Assembly (NCBI RefSeq): GCF_003028855.1
Contig: NZ_CP028324.1
Span: forward strand, 124,001-188,000
Direction of reading: 5' to 3'
Source of the DNA: Pseudoduganella armeniaca
GTDB lineage: Bacteria > Pseudomonadota > Gammaproteobacteria > Burkholderiales > Burkholderiaceae_D
DNA length: 64,000 nucleotides
The notes below the pieces were generated by a model. It was not told where the DNA came from. It saw nothing but the letters and a program-made list of their open reading frames with translations, and searched no databases. A program made the translations under genes and the position numbers. How positions within the stretch are numbered: position 1 is the first letter of the stretch; each line of letters opens with the position of its first letter. Below, piece after piece: positions 45,785 to 54,500 of this stretch.

Positions 45785-47797
45785 TCAGATATCCACCGGA
45801 TCGACTTCCAGCGACCACTTCACCCGCGACTTCATCTCGCGCAAGCGCGTCATCCACTCCTTTAGGAACGCCTGCAGGGCCGGGCGCGACGGCGACTCCA
45901 CCAGCAGTTGCGCGCGGTCGACGTTGTACACCCGCGTCATGCTCATCGGGATCGGGTCGTTGATCGTGATGCCCTCGTGCGGTACGCAGTCGCGCGCGGC
46001 CGCCAGGAACTCCAGCGCCTTGGCCAGTTCCGGCGCTTCCGCCCGCAGCATGGCCTGGTACAGGTAGGGCGGCAGGCCGGCCTGCGCGCGCTCTGCCAGC
46101 AGCGCCGTGGCGAAGCGGTCGTAGTCGTGCCGCACGATGGCGCCGTACAGCGGATGCTCCGGATAGCGCGTCTGCACCAGCACTTCGCTGGCGCTGCCGC
46201 CATCGGTCTGCGCCGTGCGGCCGGCGCGGCCCGCCACCTGCATCAGCTGCGCGAACAGGCGTTCGCTGGCGCGGTAGTCGTGCGAGAACAGCGCCGTGTC
46301 GGGATTCAAAATGCCGACCAGGGTCAACTTTTTGAAATCGTGGCCCTTGGCGACCATCTGCGTGCCGATCAGGATGTCCACGTCGCCCCGGTGCACCGTG
46401 TCGAACGCCTCCTGCGCGCTGCCCTTGCGGCGCGTGGAGTCGGCATCGATGCGCAGGATGCGCGCCGCGGGGAACATCGCCTGCAAGCCCTCCTCCACCC
46501 GCTGCGTGCCGCGGCCCAGCGGCTGCAGGTCGATATTGCCGCAGGTCGGACAATGGCGCGGGATGCGCATCTCCAGGCTGCAGTGGTGGCAGCGCAGCTT
46601 GTGCTCGCCCTTGTGCAGCACCATGAACGCCGTGCAGCGCTGGCAGTCGCTGATCCAGCCGCACGACTCGCAGCAGATCACCGGTGCATAGCCACGCCGG
46701 TTCAGGAACAACAGCGATTGCTCGCCCCGTTCCAGGCGCAGTTTCAGGGCATCGATCAGCGGCTGGGTCAGGCCGTCGCGCGGCTTGTCGTGCTCCAGGT
46801 TGATCAATTTGACGGCCGGCAGCGTGGCCTGGCTGACGGCGCGCTGGCGCAGTTCCAGCTTGCGGTAGCGTTTGGCCAGCGCGTGGTGCCAGGTTTCCAG
46901 CGACGGTGTCGCGGAGCCCAGCACCACCGGGATCTTCAACTGCCACCCACGCCACACGGCCAGGTCGCGCGCGGAATAGCGCAGCCCTTCCTGCTGCTTG
47001 TAGGAGGGGTCGTGTTCCTCGTCGATGACGATCAGTTTCAGGTGCGGCAGCGAAGCCAGGATGGCGAGCCGGGTACCCAGCACGATGCGGGCCTGGCCCT
47101 GGTGCGCGGCCAGCCAGTGCAGCATGCGCTCGCCTTCGGACAGGCTGCTGTGCAGCGTGGCCAGCATCACGCCGGGAAAGCGCGTGCGGATGTTCGCTTC
47201 CAGTTGCGGCGTCAGGTTGATTTCCGGGACCAGGATCAGGATCTGCCCGGCAGGTTCGCGTGCCAGCACCTGTGCGCAGGCCTGCAGGTAGACCTCCGTC
47301 TTGCCGCTGCCGGTAACGCCGTACAGCAAGGTGGGCGCGAAGCCCTGCGCGCCGCCGATCGCATCCGCGGCAGCCTGCTGCTCAGGATTGAGCGTGGGCA
47401 TGCCGACCGGCGCCGGATCGTGGGTATCGGCCAGCTTGGCCAGCTTCTTGATCGCCCGGTCCAGCGCAACGGTGGTCGTCACGCGCAGGTTCTTCGGCAC
47501 GCCGGGCAATGCCACCTCGCCCAAGGGGCGCTGGTAGTACTCGGCCGCGAAGCCGGCCAGCGCGATCCATTGCGGCGACAGCGGCGCCAGTTGGCTGCGT
47601 ACCGCGAGAGCGTCCTTGAGCTTGTCCGCCGGAACGTCGGTCGTGTCGGCGATGGCGACGATCAGGCCCATCACTTCACGCGGGCCGAACGGAACGAGCG
47701 CCAGCTGGCCGACCTGCGGGCGGTTTGCGGCATCGCAAACCCAGCGGTAGTCAAAGACAGCGTTGAGGGCGTATCGAGCGCGATTTGCAGGATGCAA
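45785..47797 (-). CDS. priA: Primosomal protein N' (replication restart helicase PriA); apparent frameshift at 5' end
   Basis: This 670-residue protein restarts stalled replication forks by loading the primosome. It has the 3'-DNA-binding domain (VFDYRWVCDAANRPQVG), Walker A (YGVTGSGKTEVYL near 160), a DEEH Walker B box (IVIDEEHDPSYKQQEG), zinc-binding Cys pairs (CCESCGW, DCQRC, CHHC, CPTCG) and helicase motifs V/VI (IGTQMVAKGHDF, QVAGRAGR). The open frame can start only at TTG 47797. However, the +1-shifted frame from ATG 47805 reads MTYCILQIALDTP and would join LNAVFDY if one base were added to the G-run at 47767-47769, giving the expected PriA N-terminus. The sequence therefore carries either a frameshift (real or error) or an unusual start. 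It shares the strand of hemE. Confidence 0.92.
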   Translation of the reverse strand: MHPANRARYALNAVFDYRWVCDAANRPQVGQLALVPFGPREVMGLIVAIADTTDVPADKLKDALAVRSQLAPLSPQWIALAGFAAEYYQRPLGEVALPGVPKNLRVTTTVALDRAIKKLAKLADTHDPAPVGMPTLNPEQQAAADAIGGAQGFAPTLLYGVTGSGKTEVYLQACAQVLAREPAGQILILVPEINLTPQLEANIRTRFPGVMLATLHSSLSEGERMLHWLAAHQGQARIVLGTRLAILASLPHLKLIVIDEEHDPSYKQQEGLRYSARDLAVWRGWQLKIPVVLGSATPSLETWHHALAKRYRKLELRQRAVSQATLPAVKLINLEHDKPRDGLTQPLIDALKLRLERGEQSLLFLNRRGYAPVICCESCGWISDCQRCTAFMVLHKGEHKLRCHHCSLEMRIPRHCPTCGNIDLQPLGRGTQRVEEGLQAMFPAARILRIDADSTRRKGSAQEAFDTVHRGDVDILIGTQMVAKGHDFKKLTLVGILNPDTALFSHDYRASERLFAQLMQVAGRAGRTAQTDGGSASEVLVQTRYPEHPLYGAIVRHDYDRFATALLAERAQAGLPPYLYQAMLRAEAPELAKALEFLAAARDCVPHEGITINDPIPMSMTRVYNVDRAQLLVESPSRPALQAFLKEWMTRLREMKSRVKWSLEVDPVDI

Positions 47798-47805
47798 TAG
47801 GTCAT

Positions 47806-48460
47806 TGAATCAGCAGTGAACTATCCACAAATTCTGGGGATAACTTTGTGGACATTGCGCCGACAATCCCCTGGTGCAACGTCTTCAGATGGGGTCGGCC
47901 GCTTGAGAAAGCGCAAATTTCACAATTTTTATCTTTGAAAATCAAAGGCTTGCAAATCCGTCCCTAGAGGCGGAAAACGGCGAGAGTTTTTAATCTTTCT
48001 GTGCATAAGTACCTCTGCCCGATTCCACATCTGCCGCCTGCACGCCCGATTTTTCCACAGGTCCAGACTTTCCAGACAGCATGTTGATAAACGCGAACCG
48101 GCTATTGTACGCGCGAAATGTGCAACATAGTTTGCGACAACGCAATATTCGACACTTTTGCCGGCAGGACAAAATATCCACCGTACCGCCCAAAAATCCC
48201 GACAATACGATAACTCGCGGTTTACTAAGCGCTTTTCCGGTTTTTCCACAGTTTTTGTGGATAACTTTGTGGAGAATGGCCTCGTAATATTTCCATGGCT
48301 CTGGGGCAGCGTTTACTTAATGCAAAGGACACGCTCTGAAGCCCGGCAATTACCTGTTGAAAATCAATCAGTTAGCGATTCCCAACTTTGCCCCGTTTTG
48401 CTGCTGCCTTTTATTTCGGCAGCAAGAAAAATTGTGCATAAGTTGGGTTTGCCTCGGCCG
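47806..48460. other. Gene-free, AT-rich region with clustered DnaA-box-like sequences between hemE and priA (candidate replication-control site or oriC)
   Basis: This 655-bp region has no credible gene. Against TTATNCACA it contains three full matches: 48000-48008 (minus strand, TTATGCACA), 48256-48264 (minus, TTATCCACA) and 48433-48441 (minus, TTATGCACA). It also contains single-mismatch copies: 47821-47829 (CTATCCACA), 47835-47843 (minus, TTATCCCCA), 48051-48059 and 48242-48250 (TTTTCCACA), 48082-48090 (minus, TTATCAACA) and 48268-48276 (minus, TTCTCCACA). The pair TTTTCCACA / TGTGGATAA / TGTGGAGAA at 48242-48276 is especially dense. AT-rich tracts such as AATTTTTATCTTTGAAAATC (47923-47942) could be unwinding elements. 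Both genes flanking it are on the minus strand. Confidence 0.65.
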
Positions 48461-49540
48461 TCAAGCCCCCGCGCGCAGGGTCCGGCTGACCTGGTGAACC
48501 GTTTCCACCATGACAGCGACCGACTCTGGCGGCGTGAACTGCGAGATGCCGTGACCCAGGTTGAACACGTGCCCCGTGTCGTGCGGGCCGAAGGCGTGCA
48601 GCACGCGCTCCACTTCGGCACGGATCTGGTCCGGCTGCGCGAACAGGATGGCGGGGTCCAGGTTGCCCTGCAGTGCGACCTTGTCGCCGACCGCCGCGCG
48701 CACCTTGGCCAGGTTGGCCGTCCAGTCCAGGCCGATCGCGTCGGCGCCAATCGCGGCGATTTCCTCCGCCCAATGCGCGCCACCCTTGGTGAAGACGATG
48801 GCGGGAATGCGCACGCCGTCCTTTTCGCGCTTGAGCTGCGCGACCACCTTTTGCATGTAGGCCAGCGAGAACTGCTGGTAGGCGCCGTCGGCCAGCGCGC
48901 CGCCCCACGAGTCGAACACCATCACGGCCTGGGCGCCGGCGTCGATCTGGGCGTTCAGGTATTCCGCCACCGCGCGCGCGTTGGTGTCCAGGATGTGGTG
49001 CATCAGGTCCGGGCGGCTGTACAGCATCTTCTTGATCGTGTGGAACTCGCGCGAGCCCTGGCCTTCGACCATGTAGCACGCCAGCGTCCACGGGCTGCCG
49101 GAGAAGCCGATCAGGGGCACGCGCCCGTTCAGTTCCGTGCGAATCTGGGTGACGGCCTTGAACACGTAGTCCAGCGAGCCCGCTTCCGGCAGGCGCAGCG
49201 CCTGCACGTCCGCCTCCGTCTTCAGCGGCCGCTCGAACTTCGGCCCTTCTCCCTCGACGAAATACAGGCCCAGGCCCATCGCATCGGGCACCGTCAGGAT
49301 GTCCGAGAACAGGATCGCCGCGTCCAGCGGGTAGCGGTCGATCGGCTGCAGCGTGACTTCGGTCGCCAGGTCCGGGTTCGTCGCCAGGCCCATGAACGAG
49401 CCGGCCTTCTGCCGCGTGGCGCGGTATTCCGGCAGGTAGCGGCCCGCCTGGCGCATCAGCCACACCGGGGTGTAGTCGGTCGGCTGGCGCAGCAGCGCAC
49501 GCAGGAAGGTGTCGTTCTGGAGCGGGGCGAATTGTGGCAT
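48461..49540 (-). CDS. hemE: Uroporphyrinogen decarboxylase
   Basis: This 359-residue enzyme converts uroporphyrinogen III to coproporphyrinogen III in haem synthesis (EC 4.1.1.37), in the cytoplasm. The family signatures are PVWLMRQAGRYLPEYR near residue 27, with the substrate-binding Arg pair, GFSGSPWTLACYMVEG near 146, and VFNLGHGI with the conserved His near the C-terminus. The catalytic Asp is in ILFSDILTVPDAMG. Start: the ATG at 49540 gives MPQFAPLQND; a TTG three codons upstream has no better signal. It is transcribed toward the DnaA-box region and priA. It is divergent from the S9 peptidase gene. Confidence 0.97.
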   Translation of the reverse strand: MPQFAPLQNDTFLRALLRQPTDYTPVWLMRQAGRYLPEYRATRQKAGSFMGLATNPDLATEVTLQPIDRYPLDAAILFSDILTVPDAMGLGLYFVEGEGPKFERPLKTEADVQALRLPEAGSLDYVFKAVTQIRTELNGRVPLIGFSGSPWTLACYMVEGQGSREFHTIKKMLYSRPDLMHHILDTNARAVAEYLNAQIDAGAQAVMVFDSWGGALADGAYQQFSLAYMQKVVAQLKREKDGVRIPAIVFTKGGAHWAEEIAAIGADAIGLDWTANLAKVRAAVGDKVALQGNLDPAILFAQPDQIRAEVERVLHAFGPHDTGHVFNLGHGISQFTPPESVAVMVETVHQVSRTLRAGA

Positions 49541-49616
49541 GGGGCGCAATCAAAGCGGGACGAAAGACGGTATTATCGCATCCCCGCCGTCAAATTACCG
49601 CGATTTGGATCCCTCC

Positions 49617-51542
49617 ATGACTACCGTGACCGCCCCCTTCGGAACCTGGCCCTCGCCCATCAGCGCCGCCCTCGTGGCGGCCGGCGCCACCCCGCTCTCG
49701 TCGCTTGCCATCGCCGGCCGCGACATCTACTGGCTGGCCGGACGCGCCAGCGAAGCGGGCCGCAACACGCTGCTGCGCCGGCGCGGCAGCCAGGCCGAGG
49801 AGCTGACACCGGCGCCGCTGAACGTGCGCACCCGCGTGCACGAATACGGCGGCGGCGCCTATGCCGTGGCGGGCGACACCGTGTATTTCTCGCATTTCGC
49901 CGACAACCGGCTGTACCGCCAGGCCGGCACCGGCGCCGCCGAGGCCTTCACGGCGCCCGGCCGCCAGCGCTTCGCCGATTTCGTGGTCGACGCGCCGCGC
50001 CAGCGCCTGATCGCCGTGCGCGAGCTGCATGGCGAGGACCCGCACGGGCAGCCCGCCAACACGCTGTGCGCCGTCGGATTCGACGGCAGCGAGACGGTAC
50101 TGGCCGAGGGCCACGATTTCTATTCGTCGCCGCGGCTGTCGCCGGACGGCCGCCAACTGGCCTGGCTGACCTGGGACCACCCGCGCATGCCGTGGCAGGG
50201 CACGGCGCTGTGGCTGGCGGAGATCGGCACGGACGGCCTGCCTGGCACGCCGCAATGCGTCGCCGGCGGCTCGGATGAGTCGATCTGCCAGCCCGAATGG
50301 GCGCCCGACGGCCGCCTGTACTTCGTCTCGGATCGCAGCGGCTGGTGGAACCTGTACCGGCGCGGCGCCGCCGGCATCGAGGCGGTCTGCCCGCTGGAAG
50401 CGGAATTCGGCGCGCCGCACTGGACCTTCGGCAACAGCATGTACGGCTTCACGCCGGCCGGCGACATCGTCTGCACCTATATCGACAAGGGCGTCAGCCG
50501 GCTGGCGCGCCTGGCCGCCGGCGGCACGACCCTGAGCCCGATCGCCACGCCCTACGACGAAATCCGCGAACTGAAAGTGGGCGACGGCTTTGTCGTGCTG
50601 CTGGGCGGCAGCCCGACCATCGCGGCCGAAATCGCCCGCATCGACCTGACGAAAGGCGAGGTAGAGGTGCTGGCGCGCTCGATCGAGGCGTTGCCGGAAC
50701 TGGGCTACCTGTCCGTCCCCGAAAGCATCAGCTACCCGAGCGCCGGCGGCCGCACCGCCTATGCCTTCTTCTACCCGCCCGCGAATCAGGACGTGCAGGC
50801 GCCGGCCGGCGAAAAACCGCCGGTGATCGTCATCAGCCATGGCGGCCCGACCGGCATGGCGGCCAGCACCTTGAAGCTGGCCACGCAGTTCTGGACCAGC
50901 CGCGGCTTCGGCGTGCTGGACGTGAACTATGGCGGCAGCACGGGGTTCGGGCGCGCCTACCGCGACGCGCTCAAGGGCCAATGGGGCATCGTCGACGTGG
51001 AAGACTGCATCGCCGGCGCGCAGTACCTGGTGCAAAGCGGCCGCGCGGACGGCGACCGGCTGATCATTCGCGGCGGCAGCGCCGGCGGCCTGACGACCTT
51101 GTGCGCGCTGACCTTCCACGACGTCTTCAAGCTCGGCGCCAGCTACTACGGCGTGTCCGACCTGCAGGGCCTGGACGACGACTCGCACAAGTTCGAATCG
51201 CACTACAACGAATACCTGATCGCGCCGCAGCCGCAGGCCAAGGCCATCTACGCCGAGCGCTCGCCGATCAACCACACCGACCGGTTGTCCCGGCCGATGA
51301 TCTTCTTCCAGGGCCTGGACGACAAGGTGGTGCCGCCGCCGCAGTCGGAGGCGATGGTGCAGGCGCTGCAACGGCGCGGCATCCCGGTCGCCTACGTGCC
51401 CCTGGAAGGCGAAGGCCACGGCTTCCGCAAGGCCGAGAACATCGTCCGCACGCTGGAAGCGGAGCTGTATTTCTACCGGCGCATGTTCGGCCTGCACCAT
51501 GGCATGGACGCGAGCATCGCGATCGACAACCTGCGGGACTGA
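49617..51542 (+). CDS. S9-family (prolyl-oligopeptidase-type) peptidase
   Basis: This 641-residue cytoplasmic serine hydrolase has an N-terminal beta-propeller (repeats such as SPRLSPDGRQLAWLTWDHP and QPEWAPDGRLYFVSDRSG) and a C-terminal alpha/beta-hydrolase. The catalytic triad is Ser487 in IRGGSAGGL, Asp567 in QGLDDKVVP and His600 in EGEGHGF. It resembles acylaminoacyl peptidase / dipeptidyl peptidase of the S9C group. It has no signal peptide. The ATG at 49617 starts directly before the propeller. The next gene's ATG follows its stop codon with no base between, so the two must be cotranscribed and probably coupled. Peptidase and SNF2 ATPase is not a standard pair. Confidence 0.92.
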   Translation: MTTVTAPFGTWPSPISAALVAAGATPLSSLAIAGRDIYWLAGRASEAGRNTLLRRRGSQAEELTPAPLNVRTRVHEYGGGAYAVAGDTVYFSHFADNRLYRQAGTGAAEAFTAPGRQRFADFVVDAPRQRLIAVRELHGEDPHGQPANTLCAVGFDGSETVLAEGHDFYSSPRLSPDGRQLAWLTWDHPRMPWQGTALWLAEIGTDGLPGTPQCVAGGSDESICQPEWAPDGRLYFVSDRSGWWNLYRRGAAGIEAVCPLEAEFGAPHWTFGNSMYGFTPAGDIVCTYIDKGVSRLARLAAGGTTLSPIATPYDEIRELKVGDGFVVLLGGSPTIAAEIARIDLTKGEVEVLARSIEALPELGYLSVPESISYPSAGGRTAYAFFYPPANQDVQAPAGEKPPVIVISHGGPTGMAASTLKLATQFWTSRGFGVLDVNYGGSTGFGRAYRDALKGQWGIVDVEDCIAGAQYLVQSGRADGDRLIIRGGSAGGLTTLCALTFHDVFKLGASYYGVSDLQGLDDDSHKFESHYNEYLIAPQPQAKAIYAERSPINHTDRLSRPMIFFQGLDDKVVPPPQSEAMVQALQRRGIPVAYVPLEGEGHGFRKAENIVRTLEAELYFYRRMFGLHHGMDASIAIDNLRD

Positions 51543-54500
51543 ATGAGCGACACGCTGCAAACCGAATTCGAGGCCCTCGCCCTCGTCGAAAAATCGATCC
51601 TGGCCCTGCTGGCGCTGATCGGCGACCCGGTCGGGCGCACCGTCTTGCTGGACATGATGACGGCGGCCGGCATCGCCGGCGAGGACGGCGCGCGGCTGAC
51701 GGTGACGTCGCTGGACGATCATCTCGTCAAGCTGGAGCGGCTGGCCTTCGTCAGCCTCGTCGTCGGCCGCGGTTACGTCTGCAACGCCAAGCTGCGCTGG
51801 CCGGCGATCCGCGCCGCCATCGGCGCGCACGTGCTGCACGACCTGTGCCAGGCCTACGAGGCGCAGGTGCCGATGCGCCAGAGCTGGAACGGCGCCGTCG
51901 AGCCGCGCAGCTACCGCCACGGCGTGGCGCGCCTGCGCATGGCACTGCTGCGCGGCCTGCCGCCACCGGACGTGCTGCCGCTGCTGAACGCGTGCATGTC
52001 CTGTTACGAGGCGGCGCAGCTGCACCCGATCGTCGACATCTTCAGCCGGCCGTTCGAAGCGGGCATGCTGGTGCTGGTGCATCCGGTGCTGCAGGACGAC
52101 GTGCTGATGCTGCTGTTGCAGCACACGCAGCGCGAGCCCGCGCTGGCCCCGGCCGTGCGCGGCTTCGCCGAGCGCCACTTCGAACGGCGCGTCACGGCCG
52201 ACGGCAACGTCAGCCCGGCGCTGCGCCTGGCGCTGGCCGAACAGGCCATCCTGTGCGGGCAGCTGAAGAATGCGGCGCGCTACCTGGAAGGCGGCGACGG
52301 TCCGCTCGGATTGGTGTTTGCCAGCACGATCGTCATGCTGACGGGCGGCGTGGCGGACGCGATTCCCGGCTACGAGACGGCATTGAAGCTGGTACGGCGC
52401 GAGTCCGGCAAGCGCAAGCAGGTGTTCCAGGGCATCGGCGGCTATCTATATGTGCTGGCGCTGCTGCGCAGCGGCGATGCGAAACACCTCAAGACGGCGG
52501 AGAGCTACCTGGACGTGGCCGTGCACGCCCAGCAGAATCCGGATACGCCCGTCTACACCCAGCTGTCCATGCTGCGCCAGGTGCGCGCCGGCACGATGCA
52601 GACGGACGTCATCGTCTCGCGCGGCTGGGAAGACCCGGGCCGCGCGTCGCTGGCGGCGCAACTGTTCCAGGCCTTGCTGTACTACTGGCTGGCGCTGCCA
52701 CAGCTGAAGCAGCGCACGGCCGAATTGAAGGACCTGGTGCAGCAGGCCGAGAGCGCCGGCTTCACCCTGATCGCCAGCCAGGCGGAAAGCCTGCTGGGCC
52801 ACCTGGGCGACGCCGCCGCGGGCCAGCGCGCGGCGGCGCTGCGCGAAAAACTCGGCTTGCCCGACATGGCGACGTGGTTCGAGCGCCAGGAAGCGTGGCA
52901 GCGCCAGCTGAAGGCGCTGATCAACCTGCACCAGGGCCTGCCCGGCGAGGCGGGCGAGGCGCGCCTGGTCTGGACCATCAACCACAGCCCGCACGTGGGC
53001 ATCACGCTGATCGAACCGCGCGAGCAGAAGCGCGACGCGCGCGGCCAATGGGGCAAAGGCCGCGCCCTGGCGCTGCGGCGCCTGCGCGAGGACGCGGCAG
53101 CGCTGGGCTACCTGACGGCGCAGGACCTGCGCATCGCCAACCACATCATTCCGTCGCGCCAGCAGTATTCGTCCGGCCTGCGCTACGACATCGACGTCGA
53201 TGCCGCCATCCCCGCGCTGGTCGGCCACCCGCTGGTGTTCTGGGAGGACGCGCCCGATACGCGCGTGGAGCTGCTGGCGGCCGAGCCGGAACTGCTGATC
53301 CGCCGCCGCAACGGAGAATTGTGGCTGACCTTGCAGCCGGCGCTGTCGGAACCCAATGCCGGCATGATCGTCGTGCGCGAGGCGCCCAACCGGCTGCGCG
53401 TGGTCACCGTCAACGACGAACACCGCCGCATCGCCGCCATCGTCGGCGACGGCCTGGCGGTGCCGGAGCACGCCAAGGAGCAGGTGCTGGCGGCGATCGG
53501 CAGCGTGTCCTCGGTCGTCACCGTGCAGTCCGATATCGGCGGCGGCGCCGCCAACGCGATGCAGACCGATGGCGACGCGCGCCTGCACATCCACCTGTTC
53601 CCCTACCAGCAGGGCCTGCGCATGCAGGTGCAGGTGCGCCCGCTGCCGCAGGGCGCCTATTACGCCCCGGGCGAGGGGGCGGAAAGCGTGATCGCCGATG
53701 TGGGCGGCAAGCCGGTGCAGGCGCGGCGCGACCTGGCCGGCGAGCGCGACGCCGAGCGCCGGCTGGTGCTGCAATGCCCCGTGCTGCAACAGGCGGAGCA
53801 GGAGCATGGCGAGTGGCTGCTGGGCCAGCCCGCGCTGTGCCTGCAACTGCTGGTGGAGCTGCAGGAGCTGGGCGCCGACCGGCTCGTCGTCGGCTGGCCA
53901 GAAGGCGAGGCGTTCAAGGTCAGCAAGCCGGTGCACACCAAGCAGCTGCGCCTGTCGATCAAGAGCAAAAAGGACTGGTTTGCCGCCAGCGGCCAGTTGC
54001 AGATCGACGAAGAAAAGGTGATGGACCTGCGCACCTTGCTGGATCTGATCCGTGCCAGCAAGAGCCGCTTCATCGAACTGGGCGACAAGCAGTACCTGGC
54101 GCTGTCGGAGGAACTGCACCGCCGCCTGGCCGACCTGCAGGATTTCGGCGAGGACGACGACGCCGGCGTCAAGGTCCACCAACTGGCCGCATTCATGCTG
54201 GAGGAACTGGCCGGTGCCGTGGGCGGGCTGGAAGCGGACAAGCTGTGGCGCGAGCACGTGGCCCGCATCGCCGCGCAGGCCGAGTATCAGCCGCAGCTGC
54301 CCAGCACCCTGCAGGCCGACCTGCGCGACTATCAGCGCGAAGGCTTCGAATGGCTGGCGCGGCTGGCCCACTGGGGCGTGGGCGCCTGCCTGGCCGACGA
54401 CATGGGTCTCGGCAAGACGCTGCAAGCATTGGCGCTGGTGCTGCTGCGCGCACCAAGCGGACCGACGCTGGTCGTCGCGCCCACGTCCGTGTGCCTGAAC

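Noticed and set aside
48158..48460. Start of a long plus-strand frame (to 50278) in the DnaA-box region as a gene
   Set aside because: It runs antisense through hemE, lacks a ribosome site and has no recognisable product.
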